DNA from: Acidimicrobiia bacterium
Lineage (GTDB): Bacteria > Actinomycetota > Acidimicrobiia > Acidimicrobiales > JANYDT01
NCBI GenBank assembly: GCA_025359845.1
Contig: JANYDT010000218.1
Coordinates: 74,671-121,336 of the forward strand
Length of the DNA stretch: 46,666 bases
Direction of reading: 5' to 3'
Part shown: piece after piece, positions 17,567 to 26,483 of the stretch
Numbering within the stretch: position 1 is the first letter of the stretch
How the letters are laid out: each line of letters starts with the position of its first letter
Notes under the pieces: generated by a model
The model's input: the letters and a program-made list of their open reading frames with translations, nothing else
Databases searched by the model: none
Told to the model about the DNA's origin: nothing
Position numbers and translations under genes: made by a program

Positions 17567-17686
17567 GGCTGCACTGGTCGAAGGGCCGGCCGTCGAGGGC
17601 GCCAGTGCGGGTCTTGACCCAATCGGTCGAGGGCCGGAACGGGGACCGACATTTCCATAGTGCAAAGGGCGTGCCAGACTGGAGCG

Positions 17687-18562
17687 GTGACGGACGACTT
17701 CGCCCATCTCGTGGCCGCGAAGCGTGGTGCCCGTATTGCGGTGTGCATTCCCGCGCTTAACGAGGCCGCCACCATTGGTCGAGTGGCCGCCGAAGTCCGT
17801 ACGTTGGTCGAGGGCGGCCTGGTCGACGAACTCATCGTCATGGACGACGGCTCGACCGACGCGACAGCCCTGCACGCCCAAGCCTCGGGTGCTCGGGTGG
17901 TCAGCGTCACCAGCGTGCTGCCCCAAGTCGGCCCCGGCGCCGGCAAGGGCGAAGTGCTTTGGAAGTCGCTTGCGGTAACTACCGGCGACATCGTCTGCTG
18001 GGTCGATGCCGACATCGAAAACATCTCGCCGACGTTCATTACCGGCCTGCTCGCGCCCCTCCTGACCAATCCCGACATCGATTTCGTAAAAGGCCATTAC
18101 CGGCGTCCCGTGGGCGAAGATCCGACGGGCGGGGGGCGCGTCACCGAGTTGGCCGCCCGTCCGCTCATCTCTCGCTTCTTTCCCGAATTGGCGCGGTTTC
18201 CGCAGCCGCTCTCGGGTGAGTTCGCCGGCCGCAGACAGGTGCTGGAGGCGATTCCCTTCGTCCAAGGGTGGGGGGTCGACCTCGGGCTGCTGATCGACAT
18301 TTCGGCGCTCGTCGGGGTTCATCGCATGGCCACCGCCGATCTCGGCACGCGCATCCACCGCAACCGTTCTTTGCGCCAATTGGGCCCGCAAGCCATGGCC
18401 GTCCAAGGAGTGGTGTTGCGCCGAGCGGGCAAGCTGCCAAGTGGCTCAGGAGCGCCCGAACGCGACGTATTGCTGCGCCCTGCGGCCGACGGTTTATCGA
18501 TCGAACAGGTCAACGTCGAAGTGCGCGAGCGCCCCCCGATGGCCACCATCCTACGACGCTAA
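17687..18562 (+). CDS. gpgS: Glucosyl-3-phosphoglycerate synthase
   Basis: About 291 residues from the GTG at 17687. It is a GT-A glycosyltransferase (family GT81), with VCIPALNEAATIG at the nucleotide-binding end, VMDDGSTD, GKGEVLWKSL, the metal-binding WVDADIENI, and the acceptor-side GRVTELAARPL and PLSGEFAGRR. GpgS joins glucose from UDP- or ADP-glucose to 3-phosphoglycerate, the first step to glucosylglycerate and methylglucose lipopolysaccharides in actinobacteria. The phosphatase gpgP is not adjacent. The gene sits 13 bp before fdhD. Confidence 0.9.
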   Translation: MTDDFAHLVAAKRGARIAVCIPALNEAATIGRVAAEVRTLVEGGLVDELIVMDDGSTDATALHAQASGARVVSVTSVLPQVGPGAGKGEVLWKSLAVTTGDIVCWVDADIENISPTFITGLLAPLLTNPDIDFVKGHYRRPVGEDPTGGGRVTELAARPLISRFFPELARFPQPLSGEFAGRRQVLEAIPFVQGWGVDLGLLIDISALVGVHRMATADLGTRIHRNRSLRQLGPQAMAVQGVVLRRAGKLPSGSGAPERDVLLRPAADGLSIEQVNVEVRERPPMATILRR

Positions 18563-18575
18563 GCGGCTCCGAGCG

Positions 18576-19427
18576 ATGGCCAGACCCCCGAGCAATGCTG
18601 CCACCCGCAAAGCCACTACCGCGCTGATGGTCACTCGGCTCGACGCAACCGAGGGTGACGTTCGACAGCAACGTTTCGATGTCGTCGTGACCGAAGAGCC
18701 GTTGCAGATTCTGGCCGGCGGCCCCGGCCAACCGTCGGTTCCGGTCACGATCACTATGCGCACTCCTGGCCACGACTTCGAGTTGGCCGTCGGTTTCTTG
18801 TGGAGCGAGGGCATTCTCACCGCCCCTCATGATGTCTACGAGGTCCGTTACTGCGAGGTGCCGCCCGACGAGGCTCAGCTCTACAACGTCGTGTCGGTGC
18901 GGGCCCGGAGGCCCCTCACGATCACCGCACGCACGACCGTGACGACCGCGGCGTGCGGCATCTGCGGAACGACATCGATTGCCGACCTCGAACGGGTCTG
19001 CTCGGCTCGTCCGCTCGGTTCGCCCGTCGACGCCGCACTGCTGCTCGCCTTGCCGGACCGCTTGCGCGGCGCGCAGCGCGCCTTCGACGTCACGGGCGGA
19101 CTTCACGCCGCAGGGCTGTTCGAAAGCGATGGAACATTGGTGTGCGCACGGGAGGACGTGGGCCGCCACAATGCCGTTGACAAGGTGATCGGACGGGCCG
19201 TGCTCGACGCGCAGGTCCCGCTTCACGAGCGAATCTTGTGCGTGTCGGGCCGGGCCAGTTTCGAAATTGTGCAGAAGGCGGCGGCGGCCGGAATCGCTAC
19301 CCTCGTGGCCGTCTCAGCCCCGTCGTCGCTGGCCGTCCAAGCGGCCGAACGCCTCGGCATGACCTTGGTGGGGTTCGTCCGCGACGGCGCCGGCAACGTC
19401 TATACGGGTTCCAGTCGCGTCGGCTGA
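18576..19427 (+). CDS. fdhD: FdhD, formate dehydrogenase accessory sulfurtransferase
   Basis: About 283 residues from the ATG at 18576. Characteristic segments are RQQRFDVVVTEEPLQI, TPGHDFELAVGFLWSEGI, the sulfur-carrying CGICGT motif (Cys127 and Cys130), FDVTGGLHAAGLF and CAREDVGRHNAVDKVIG. FdhD transfers sulfur from IscS to the Mo/W-bis-MGD cofactor of formate dehydrogenase. No formate dehydrogenase gene is in the window. Many such dehydrogenases are selenoproteins, which fits the selenocysteine gene 2 kb upstream, but this link is inference. Confidence 0.93.
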   Translation: MARPPSNAATRKATTALMVTRLDATEGDVRQQRFDVVVTEEPLQILAGGPGQPSVPVTITMRTPGHDFELAVGFLWSEGILTAPHDVYEVRYCEVPPDEAQLYNVVSVRARRPLTITARTTVTTAACGICGTTSIADLERVCSARPLGSPVDAALLLALPDRLRGAQRAFDVTGGLHAAGLFESDGTLVCAREDVGRHNAVDKVIGRAVLDAQVPLHERILCVSGRASFEIVQKAAAAGIATLVAVSAPSSLAVQAAERLGMTLVGFVRDGAGNVYTGSSRVG

Positions 19428-19437
19428 GCCGCACCCA

Positions 19438-19779
19438 TCAAGCGACCGCCACCTCGCCCTTCATGCCGGGGTGGATCGAACATTTGTACTTGTAGGTGCC
19501 CGGCTTGTCGAAGCTCACGATGAACGTGCCTTTCGACTGAAGTTTGGATTTGGGGCCCTTGCTGTCGAACACGATGTTGTGGGCCACCTTCTCCTTCCAC
19601 ACGAACGTGATGCTCTGCTTCACCTTGGCCTTGACCTTGCTCGGATCGAACCGCAGGTTCTTGAGCCCAATCTGGGGCCCCGCGGCTCCCAGCGACTGAG
19701 CGCCGGCCGTGGTTGTGGAACACGCGCCGACCAGCACAGCGGAAGCACTTAGGGCGAGGACGGCGAGCGTTCGGCGCAT
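19438..19779 (-). CDS. Cupredoxin (plastocyanin-like) lipoprotein
   Basis: 113 residues. The N-terminus is a lipoprotein signal with lipobox LVGAC (Cys20). The mature domain is a small blue-copper fold with ligands His67 (VAHNIVF), Cys100, His103 and Met106 (YKCSIHPGM), the standard type 1 copper spacing. It would sit on the outer face of the membrane and shuttle electrons or hold copper. It is convergent with fdhD and follows a strong hairpin that isolates it from the PuuD-like gene. Confidence 0.88.
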   Translation of the reverse strand: MRRTLAVLALSASAVLVGACSTTTAGAQSLGAAGPQIGLKNLRFDPSKVKAKVKQSITFVWKEKVAHNIVFDSKGPKSKLQSKGTFIVSFDKPGTYKYKCSIHPGMKGEVAVA

Positions 19780-19815
19780 GCGCCCATCCTGGCAAAGGCG
19801 TGTGAGCTACATGTA

Positions 19816-19850
19816 ACGAGAGCGTGTGGCCATCGGTCACACGCTCTCGT
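19816..19850. terminator. Hairpin terminator after the PuuD-like gene
   Basis: ACGAGAGCGTGTG (19816-19828) and CACACGCTCTCGT (19838-19850) form a perfect 13-bp stem with a 9-nt loop. It lies 16 bp beyond the stop of the PuuD-like gene and upstream of the cupredoxin start, both on the minus strand. It lacks a T tract. Confidence 0.75.
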
Positions 19851-19865
19851 CGTCAATTCTATGCT

Positions 19866-20609
19866 CTACGCCCGCAGGATGATCTCCCACAGCAGGTAGA
19901 ACACCACCGATAGTGCAACCGCGGCCTCGATGACGAGTTTGTAGTTTTCGAGCAGCTTGGTGCCCGGCCCTTGCAGGCCCTGCACGTAGCCAAGGGCGTT
20001 GGCCTCGATGGCGGCCAGAACGACGATCGTGATGATCCAGTAGATGGCGACTTTGCCGCCGTTGGCGTCGAAGTGAGGGCTACCAAAGAAATGCTGGGTG
20101 CCGGTCATGAACATGAGCATGGTGATCGATAGGAACGTGTTGGTGCGGCTGGCCAGAAGGGCCCGACGTCCCGCGGTAGCTGCTTCGGGATCGGCTTCTT
20201 TGCCGGCCAGCAGGCCGCGGGCGTTCGCAATGACGATGCGCTGATTGGGCCAGATGAACATCCAGACGTTGGTGAGCATGATCAGGCCGATGAGCATCCC
20301 CGTGAGGATGGAGTGGTTGGTGTTGCCGCCTTCATACTGCTTGAGGTTCTGGTTGATGCCGTAGAGCAAGATACCGGTGACGGCCGTGGCGGCCGCGGCC
20401 CAGCGGAAGTACCAGAGCGCCCTAGGAACGAGTTGATCGATGGCGCCGTTGCGGTGCGGTGCTTCCATCTTGGCGAATGCCTGCGCCTGCACGAAGTTGA
20501 AGTAGTAGAGCAGGCCAATCCAGGCGATGCCGACCACCACGTGGGCGTAGCGAAGGAGCCACGAAATACCAATCTTGGTGAAGAGCTCGAGTGCAGACGC
20601 AACGTACAC
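19866..20609 (-). CDS. PuuD-type membrane protein (urate hydroxylase membrane domain-like)
   Basis: A 247-residue integral membrane protein with about seven hydrophobic segments. The N-terminal block LLRYAHVVVGIAWIGLLYYF followed by NFVQAQAF, then ALWYFRWAAAATAVTGILLY and NVWMFIWPNQRIV, are recognisable from the membrane domain of urate hydroxylase PuuD. The C-terminal cytochrome c domain of full-length PuuD is absent, so it may be a stand-alone relative rather than an active urate oxidase. Conserved histidines in the membrane helices may bind heme. No other purine genes are adjacent. Confidence 0.75.
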   Translation of the reverse strand: MYVASALELFTKIGISWLLRYAHVVVGIAWIGLLYYFNFVQAQAFAKMEAPHRNGAIDQLVPRALWYFRWAAAATAVTGILLYGINQNLKQYEGGNTNHSILTGMLIGLIMLTNVWMFIWPNQRIVIANARGLLAGKEADPEAATAGRRALLASRTNTFLSITMLMFMTGTQHFFGSPHFDANGGKVAIYWIITIVVLAAIEANALGYVQGLQGPGTKLLENYKLVIEAAVALSVVFYLLWEIILRA

Positions 20610-20726
20610 GGAAGTGCCTTTCTCAGTAAGAGTGTTGTCAATGGAACGTAGCGCGATCAGCGCCAGGATTCCAGGACTGCCGTCGATGGAGGTCCTCTTC
20701 GGTCAAGAAGGCTGCGATGCGGGGGC

Positions 20727-21578
20727 CTAAGCGTCGTAGAACCGAGGGTCGTGCAATCCGATCAGCGTGCGCTCCCGTTTCGTCGAGGCCCGGGCCGCGG
20801 CGTCATCGGAAACCTGGTTCGCGACAGCAGAGGTGCGAAGACGCTGGGCGATGTCGCGCCGTCCGTAGTGGACCTGCAGGAAGAACCGTCCCGGATCGGT
20901 GGGCTGGGCCGGCATTCGGCGGTGCCAGACATCTGACACGAACAGCGCAACGTCGCCGGCCGACGCCAAAATGGGAACGACCCCTCTGGCGCCCCAGGTG
21001 AGCGAATCGTCCAGCTTGCGCTCGGCCGGCGGCGCCTGGCCCGATGTGTGACTTCGGGGGATCACGCCCGTAGGACCGCATTCGATCGGGCAGTCCTGCA
21101 AGAAGATGTGGGCCGCAACCGCGAAGATCGGGTACGGCACCCGCTCGTCCCACGCGACTTCGGCCGGGCGGGGCACATGGGGCCCGGCGTCGATGTGCCA
21201 GTTCATGCCCCCATGGTGGCTGGGTTGGCCGGCTCCTTGACGCCAGGCGGTGTTGGCGATCACGTGGCAGTCCTCCCCGAGGAGCGGTTCGATCACGTCG
21301 AGGATGCCACGGTGACCCACGGCCTTTTGGCTGAGAGCGCTGCGGTTGAGCATCTCGTACCGGAATGGCACGTAGCGATTTTCGTCGGGGGACGCGACCC
21401 GGTCGTCGGGCCCCGTAGCGTCGAACACGGCGTCGATCTCAGCGGCCAGGGCGCGCACCTCTTCGTCTCCAAACACCGACGGCAGCAACGCCCATCCCTC
21501 GGTCTGCAGATGAGTCGATGCGTCGGGCGCGGACGCGGGATCGACCACGACGAGATAGCCGGTCTTGCGAGACAACAT
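20727..21578 (-). CDS. Phytanoyl-CoA dioxygenase (PhyH) family oxygenase
   Basis: 283 residues. It is a non-heme Fe(II)/2-oxoglutarate-dependent oxygenase: the iron facial triad appears as NWHIDAG (His-x-Asp) and the distal His in VSDVWHRRMPAQP, with a 2-oxoglutarate-binding Arg just after (PGRFFLQVHYG). HIFLQDCPIECGPTGVIPRS is the typical central strand. The start at 21578 is 2 bp after the enoyl-CoA hydratase stop; an alternative GTG lies about ten codons in. The substrate is unknown. Confidence 0.85.
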   Translation of the reverse strand: MLSRKTGYLVVVDPASAPDASTHLQTEGWALLPSVFGDEEVRALAAEIDAVFDATGPDDRVASPDENRYVPFRYEMLNRSALSQKAVGHRGILDVIEPLLGEDCHVIANTAWRQGAGQPSHHGGMNWHIDAGPHVPRPAEVAWDERVPYPIFAVAAHIFLQDCPIECGPTGVIPRSHTSGQAPPAERKLDDSLTWGARGVVPILASAGDVALFVSDVWHRRMPAQPTDPGRFFLQVHYGRRDIAQRLRTSAVANQVSDDAAARASTKRERTLIGLHDPRFYDA

Positions 21579-21580
21579 TG

Positions 21581-22363
21581 CTATCGCCCCACGAACTTGG
21601 CCGGGCGCTTCTCGAGAAAGCTGGCAATGCCTTCCTGCCCGTCGGCGGTCGTGGCGTTGGCCGCCATCACTTCGATCGCGTACGCATAAGCTTTCGACTG
21701 ATCGAGATCGACCTGGGCGTAGTAGGCGGCCTTGCCGACCCCTTTCGCAAAGGAACTCCCGCGGGTCGCTCGTCGCAGTAGATCCTGTACGGCGTCGTCG
21801 AGTTGTTCGGCCGGCACCGACCGATTGATGAGCCCCCAGTCGGCCGCCGTGATGGCGTCGATCGGGTCGCCCGTCATGGCCAATTCGAGGGCCCGTTTGC
21901 GACCCACGTTGCGGGCCACGGCGACGAGTGGCGTCGTGCAGAACAATCCTCCCTTGCCGCCGGGGAGGGCAAAGTGGGCGGTGTCGGCGGCGATGGCCAA
22001 ATCACACGAAGCAACGAGTTGGCACCCCGCAGCCGTCGCTAACGCATGCACCTTGGCTATAACCGGCTGCGGAACTTGTTGGAGCAACTGCATCATTTCA
22101 GTGCACGTGAACAGCAGCTTGCGCAGGAAGGGCAAGTCTTGGCCGGCCATGTCGGCGAAGTCGTGCCCGGCCGAGAACACCGGCCCGTTGGCGGCCACGA
22201 CGATGCCGCGCACATCCCATTCGGCAACCTCGTGCAGGCCGACGATGACTTCGCGCATGGTCTCGAGCGAGAGCGCGTTGCGCTTGGCCGGGTTGTCGAG
22301 TGTGAGGCTGGCGTACTCGCCATCATTTCCGAACCGGTCCGTGCGGATGTTCACGTAAGTCAT
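21581..22363 (-). CDS. Enoyl-CoA hydratase/isomerase family protein
   Basis: A 260-residue crotonase-fold protein, with NPAKRNALSLETMREV at the N-terminus, the first oxyanion-hole segment FSAGHDFADM, and the second ATAAGCQLVASCDLAIA followed by FALPGGKGGLFCTT. The position that holds the second catalytic Glu in classical hydratases is Gly/Lys here, resembling ECHDC3-like members, so it may not be a simple hydratase. It leads a two-gene unit with the PhyH oxygenase and is divergent from an ABC exporter. Confidence 0.88.
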   Translation of the reverse strand: MTYVNIRTDRFGNDGEYASLTLDNPAKRNALSLETMREVIVGLHEVAEWDVRGIVVAANGPVFSAGHDFADMAGQDLPFLRKLLFTCTEMMQLLQQVPQPVIAKVHALATAAGCQLVASCDLAIAADTAHFALPGGKGGLFCTTPLVAVARNVGRKRALELAMTGDPIDAITAADWGLINRSVPAEQLDDAVQDLLRRATRGSSFAKGVGKAAYYAQVDLDQSKAYAYAIEVMAANATTADGQEGIASFLEKRPAKFVGR

Positions 22364-22393
22364 TCGCGAACGATATCCCCCGTGGTCCCAACG

Positions 22394-22437
22394 CGTTCAT
22401 GTAGCAACTGGGGCGTGCGTGAACCGCTACATGAACG
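22394..22437. repeat. Dispersed palindromic repeat, copy 1
   Basis: CGTTCATGTAGC (22394-22405) and GCTACATGAACG (22426-22437) are a perfect 12-bp inverted repeat. The interior also matches a second copy at 33399-33450 in the opposite orientation: GTAGCAACTGG (22401-22411) and GTGCGTGAAC (22415-22424). It lies in the divergent region between the enoyl-CoA hydratase and ABC exporter genes. Confidence 0.8.
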
Positions 22438-22445
22438 GAAATTCA

Positions 22446-22470
22446 GCGCGAGTCGGCGCGATACGGCGCG
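22446..22470. repeat. Three GCGCG repeats at 10-bp spacing
   Basis: GCGCG occurs at 22446-22450, 22456-22460 and 22466-22470, with related flanks (agtcG, atacG). The spacing is close to one helical turn, and the block lies 29 bp before the ABC transporter ATG. It may be a protein-binding array or only G+C-rich chance. Confidence 0.35.
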
Positions 22471-22498
22471 GTTCTCAAGTCGGGCGCTCGGGTAGCCG

Positions 22499-23284
22499 AT
22501 GACTTTGCCGATGGATGCCGTCTGCGCCCTCGGGCTCCGGAAAAGTTTCGGCGACAAGGTGGCCGTCGACGGCATCGACTTGCGCGTGAGGCGGGGATCG
22601 TGGTTCGGGGTGGTGGGGCCAAACGGCGCCGGAAAGACCACTTCCTTGCGCATGATCACCGGCCTGCTGAGACCCGACGCGGGGTCGATCATCGTCGACG
22701 GGGTCGACGTGTGGGCTGATCCGGTCGCAGCCAAGGCCCGCTATGGAGTCCTGCCCGACGACCTGCGACTCATCGAACGCCTCACGGGCCGTGAGTTTCT
22801 AACCTACTTGGGGCGCCTTCGAATGCTTTCGGCGGCCGAATGCGGGCGTCGCGTCGAAGAACTTCTGGAGGTGCTCGGGCTGACGTCGGCGGCCCGCGAA
22901 TTGGTGGCCGACTACAGCCAAGGCATGCGCAAGAAGATCGGCCTGGGCGCCGCCTTGCTCCACGTGCCCGCGGTCCTCTTTCTCGACGAGCCGTTCGAAT
23001 CCGTCGACCCGGTATCGGCCCGGACCATTCAAGAAGTGCTTGGCCACTACCGCCGCTCGGGCGGCACCGTCGTGTTCTCCAGCCATGTCATGGATACTGT
23101 CGAACGCCTTTCCGACGCCGTCGTGATCGTTCATCAAGGACGGGTCGTGGCGAGCGGAGCGGTCGAAGATCTGTGCCGCGAGGCGCGCCTCGAGGAGGTC
23201 TTCATGCGAGCCGTCGGTGCTCCCGAAGGCGCGGCACCTGAGTTGGCTTGGCTGCGGGCCGCGGCAGCTCCCGCTACGGTGTGA
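22499..23284 (+). CDS. ABC transporter ATP-binding protein
   Basis: 261 residues with Walker A GPNGAGKTTS (about 40), the Q-loop region GVLPDDLRLIERLTG, the signature YSQGMRKKIG, Walker B VLFLDEPFESVDP and the H-loop SSHVMD. This is the NatA/CcmA-like subfamily used by ABC-2-type exporters. The stop codon overlaps the GTG of the permease gene (GTGA), so the two make one exporter. The cargo is unknown. The promoter region upstream holds the palindromic repeat. Confidence 0.93.
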   Translation: MTLPMDAVCALGLRKSFGDKVAVDGIDLRVRRGSWFGVVGPNGAGKTTSLRMITGLLRPDAGSIIVDGVDVWADPVAAKARYGVLPDDLRLIERLTGREFLTYLGRLRMLSAAECGRRVEELLEVLGLTSAARELVADYSQGMRKKIGLGAALLHVPAVLFLDEPFESVDPVSARTIQEVLGHYRRSGGTVVFSSHVMDTVERLSDAVVIVHQGRVVASGAVEDLCREARLEEVFMRAVGAPEGAAPELAWLRAAAAPATV

Positions 23285-24864
23285 GCGCCACCTTCGCCAG
23301 GCTAAAACTGGCGATTCTGCTCTCTGGCTTTCGCGGCGAAGCCAAACGATCCCTTGGCGTCATCATCGCCATAGTGATGTCGCTCATCGGCGGAATCACC
23401 GGCTTCGTAAGGTTCAGCGGAGGCGCGCACAAAGGGGGCCAGTCGCCATTGCACGGCGTAGTCATCGGCTTCACCATGCTCTTCTCCGTTTGGGTGTTCG
23501 GCCCGCTCCTGCTCGGCGGCGTCGACGACTCGCTCGACCCTCGCACACTGATGTTGCTGCCATTGCCGCGCCGACAGTTGCGGCGAGGCCTGCTCATCGC
23601 CGGACTCATCGGATTTCTGCCCTTTGCCACTACCTTGACCCTGGCCGGCGTCGTCGTCGGTTATGGGCCATTCGCCATCGTCCCCGTCCTGGCCCTGCTA
23701 TTGCTCTGCGTCGGGGCGTCGCGACTCTTGGCAACCATGTTGGCCCGGGCCATCAGGTCGCGGCGCGGTCGCGATCTCGCCGTCATCATCGCCGCGCTCG
23801 CAGGGTCAGTCCTGTGGCTCGGCTCACAATCCGCCCGACGTCTCCACGGTCACCAACTCGATGTGCTCGTTGGGGTCTTGAGGTGGACGCCCTCAGGCGC
23901 GCTCGGCCAAGCTGTCTTCGATTCTCAACAAGGCCGCTACATGGCCGCGATGGCACGCACGGCCGCTGGACTCCTGTGTGCGGCCATTGCGCTATGGGCG
24001 TGGTGGAGCGCTTTAGAGAAACTGCTGGTGCACTCCGAGTCGGTTCGGGCCGCGGTTCGGATTCGCGGCGAGCGCCGACCTCTTGACGATCCCCGCGCCA
24101 TGCTCGCGGGGCGATCGAACTCCCGAAGCGCCGTGGTCTTGGCCAAAGAACTGATCTACGTGAGGCGCTCACCCCAACGTCGAAGCGCCCTTGTGATCGG
24201 GACGGTGATCGGCACGCTTTTCGCGTTGTTTCAGATCGTGAAGACGCGCCATCCTGGCGTCGACGCCGTTTTCGCCGCTCCTATCGGACTCATTTTCGGA
24301 CTCGGCGTCACCAACAACCTGCTTGGTGCGGAGGGCCCGGCCCTGTGGCTCGAGCTCCTCTCCGGGGCCACCTTTCGCAATCTCCTCGTCGGACGGGGTC
24401 TCGCCGCAGTGCCCAATCTGTTGCTTCCGCAGATTTTCTCGGCCTTATTGCTCGGCACCCTCTCAGGCGCTTGGCCCAATACCGCCTACGTCATTCTGCT
24501 TTCGATGGTGACATGGGGGGTGCCGCTCGGCGTCGGGACGGCCATCTCGGTGCTCACGCCGTTCCCGCAACCAGAGACCGCCAACCCTTTTTCGAACCGA
24601 CGGGTAGCACCAGGCGAGGGTTGCCTCATCGGCCTTATGGGCCTTGGGGGCTTAGCCGCCGTCTCCGCATTGCTCGCACCCATCATGTACATGGTGTGGA
24701 CCACCCGAACGGCTTCGGTCGCCACTCACCTCGGCGTCGCCGCGGCCGCCGCGGCGTGGTCGTTCTTGGTTTGGACAGGAGCGCTGCGTTTCGCATCGTG
24801 GTTCACCCAGGGCAAGGAGCCCGCGCTACTGGAAGCGCTGGGCGCCCACCAGGTCAATACCTAA
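23281..24864 (+). CDS. ABC-2-type exporter permease
   Basis: About 527 residues from the GTG at 23281, which overlaps the ATPase stop by 4 bp. Many hydrophobic stretches are visible (for example GVIIAIVMSLIGGITGFV, FAIVPVLALLLLCVG, VSALLAPIMYMVW), making roughly 10-12 membrane spans. A hydrophilic linker around residues 250-300 separates two membrane halves, as in large ABC-2 permeases. There is no recognisable substrate signature. Confidence 0.85.
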   Translation: MSATFARLKLAILLSGFRGEAKRSLGVIIAIVMSLIGGITGFVRFSGGAHKGGQSPLHGVVIGFTMLFSVWVFGPLLLGGVDDSLDPRTLMLLPLPRRQLRRGLLIAGLIGFLPFATTLTLAGVVVGYGPFAIVPVLALLLLCVGASRLLATMLARAIRSRRGRDLAVIIAALAGSVLWLGSQSARRLHGHQLDVLVGVLRWTPSGALGQAVFDSQQGRYMAAMARTAAGLLCAAIALWAWWSALEKLLVHSESVRAAVRIRGERRPLDDPRAMLAGRSNSRSAVVLAKELIYVRRSPQRRSALVIGTVIGTLFALFQIVKTRHPGVDAVFAAPIGLIFGLGVTNNLLGAEGPALWLELLSGATFRNLLVGRGLAAVPNLLLPQIFSALLLGTLSGAWPNTAYVILLSMVTWGVPLGVGTAISVLTPFPQPETANPFSNRRVAPGEGCLIGLMGLGGLAAVSALLAPIMYMVWTTRTASVATHLGVAAAAAAWSFLVWTGALRFASWFTQGKEPALLEALGAHQVNT

Positions 24865-24888
24865 TCGGCTGCCTCTCACACGACGGCG

Positions 24889-25092
24889 CTACTCGTCGTC
24901 GAGATCGGCATCTCGACGGGATTGCCGTATACCGCCGAACACCAGCCCACCGCCGAGAATGACCAGTGCGACCGGGCTCAGCCAACGCAGGTCTATTGAC
25001 AGCGATAGAGCGCGTGCGAGCATGAACAACACAGCCGCGACGATGAATAGCATTCCGAAACTGAAGGACAGAAGATCGGGTTGGCGTTTCAT
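24889..25092 (-). CDS. Small two-span membrane protein
   Basis: 67 residues with two hydrophobic segments (SFGMLFIVAAVLFMLARAL and LSPVALVILGGGLVFGGI) and an acidic C-terminal tail DADLDDE. The ATG overlaps the stop of the LiaF-like gene (ATGA), which supports the start and co-expression. Small membrane proteins commonly accompany PspC/LiaF-like genes. No specific family is claimed. Confidence 0.75.
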   Translation of the reverse strand: MKRQPDLLSFSFGMLFIVAAVLFMLARALSLSIDLRWLSPVALVILGGGLVFGGIRQSRRDADLDDE

Positions 25093-26243
25093 CGGGCTCC
25101 TCGGGCTGGTGCTTGGGCTGCTCCACCAAAGGTGGTGGGGGTTAAGGCGGCAGGCGGGAGAGGCGGGAGAGGGATAGGGGGCGGGATAGGCGACGCAAAC
25201 GGGGGGATCGTCGACGTGTCCGGTATCGGTCGAGGAGGAGTCGCGGACGCCGTTTTTGTTGGAAAGGACGCGTGGATGAGTTGGCCGGATCGGGCCACCT
25301 CGATTTGTCCGGCTCCGCCCTTCAGGTGCAACCGCAGTACCCCATCGGCCGAGCTGGCCCCCCGACTCACCCGGTTGAGCCGCGGCTGCAGTCCGTCTTT
25401 CGTTTCGCCGAAGGCCGTTAGTTCACCCGCCCCCAGTTTGGCGTCAACCTCAACGCGAACCTTGGAGGGCACCAACACGACCAGCTGACCGAAGCCAACC
25501 TCGGCGTTCACATCGGTTGATCGGCCCCCGAAATCCACGGCGCGGAGATCGAGGCCCACTTGTCCGGCGAACACCTGGTACTCGGGGCGCAACGCCCCCG
25601 CCGATGACGGGCGGTAGGTGAACTCACCTACCGATCCACTCCACCGGATGTCGAAGAGGGCCGTCGTGGCCAGTGCGCCGGCCAATACCAACCCGAGGAA
25701 GATGAATCCGCGCGGCCGACCCAACCAAGTGCCGGCCACGAGTCCGATCCCCACCATGAACAGCGACGCTCCAAGAAAGACGACCGCGTTCGGATGGGCG
25801 ATGCCGAGCGGGCTCATCACACCGAGCGCCCCGCAGGCCAGAAGCACACCACCGAACGCCACCGGCCCGACGCGAGAGGGCCGCCGGACGGGACTCAAGG
25901 CCGCGAGACCAGGCCTAATCGTCGCAGGGACGCTCCGGTGGAGCCGTTCCTCAGCCATGCGGTTGACGTCAGCCATCTCGGCATCCAGCCGATCGGCTTC
26001 TTCCAGCAGCGGATCGCGTTGGGCGACAGTCGGCGCAATGGAGTCGCGAGGTGACCCATCGTCGGACGGTTCGACCCGGGGCTCCACTGAAGTTGCCGAG
26101 CCGCGGGCGAACGGCCCTGACGACGCCCCGAAAATCCGGTGCCCGGCCCAGCCCGAGGCGCGAACTGCATCCTCTGGTCTCGAAGGGACGGGACCGTCGT
26201 CAAAAGGGGGCGGCAAGGCCTCCGCACACTCCCCCGACAACAC
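25089..26243 (-). CDS. LiaF-like / DUF2154-type membrane protein of an envelope-stress module
   Basis: Up to 384 residues from a GTG at 26243; the true start is uncertain because the first 100 residues are low-complexity. Four hydrophobic segments follow (GPVAFGGVLLACGALGVM, AVVFLGASLFMVGIGLV and FIFLGLVLAGALATTAL are clearest). Then comes a beta-rich domain of alternating strands (VGFGQLVVLVPSKVRVEVDA and KLGAGELTAFGE) typical of the toast-rack/LiaF C-terminal fold. The extreme C-terminus is a Pro-rich tail. It is divergent from the PspC-type kinase and likely part of the same sensing module. Unlike many relatives it shows no PspC domain of its own. Confidence 0.65.
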   Translation of the reverse strand: MLSGECAEALPPPFDDGPVPSRPEDAVRASGWAGHRIFGASSGPFARGSATSVEPRVEPSDDGSPRDSIAPTVAQRDPLLEEADRLDAEMADVNRMAEERLHRSVPATIRPGLAALSPVRRPSRVGPVAFGGVLLACGALGVMSPLGIAHPNAVVFLGASLFMVGIGLVAGTWLGRPRGFIFLGLVLAGALATTALFDIRWSGSVGEFTYRPSSAGALRPEYQVFAGQVGLDLRAVDFGGRSTDVNAEVGFGQLVVLVPSKVRVEVDAKLGAGELTAFGETKDGLQPRLNRVSRGASSADGVLRLHLKGGAGQIEVARSGQLIHASFPTKTASATPPRPIPDTSTIPPFASPIPPPIPLPPLPPAALTPTTFGGAAQAPARGAR

Positions 26244-26483
26244 GATCGGAAGAACTGCGGTGGAGGCGCCGCACAGGCGAGGTCGAGTTCATGGTGTCAT
26301 TTTGCGCAGTTGGAGCCGTCTTATCCATCGGGTCGTACCCTGACCGCACCCTGAGGGACCCTGAGCGGCCGAAACCGCCGGCGCACGCGACGAGGCGAGC
26401 ACGGTGCCATCATCGCAGGCATCGTTACCGTTAGTTCGACTCCGTCGACGTCGCCAGCGTCGGCCTCGCCATCGCGACGACGG

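Noticed and set aside
16730..18406. 558-codon minus-strand open frame
   Set aside because: It lies antisense to the UGSC partner and gpgS, both of which have strong sense-strand motifs.
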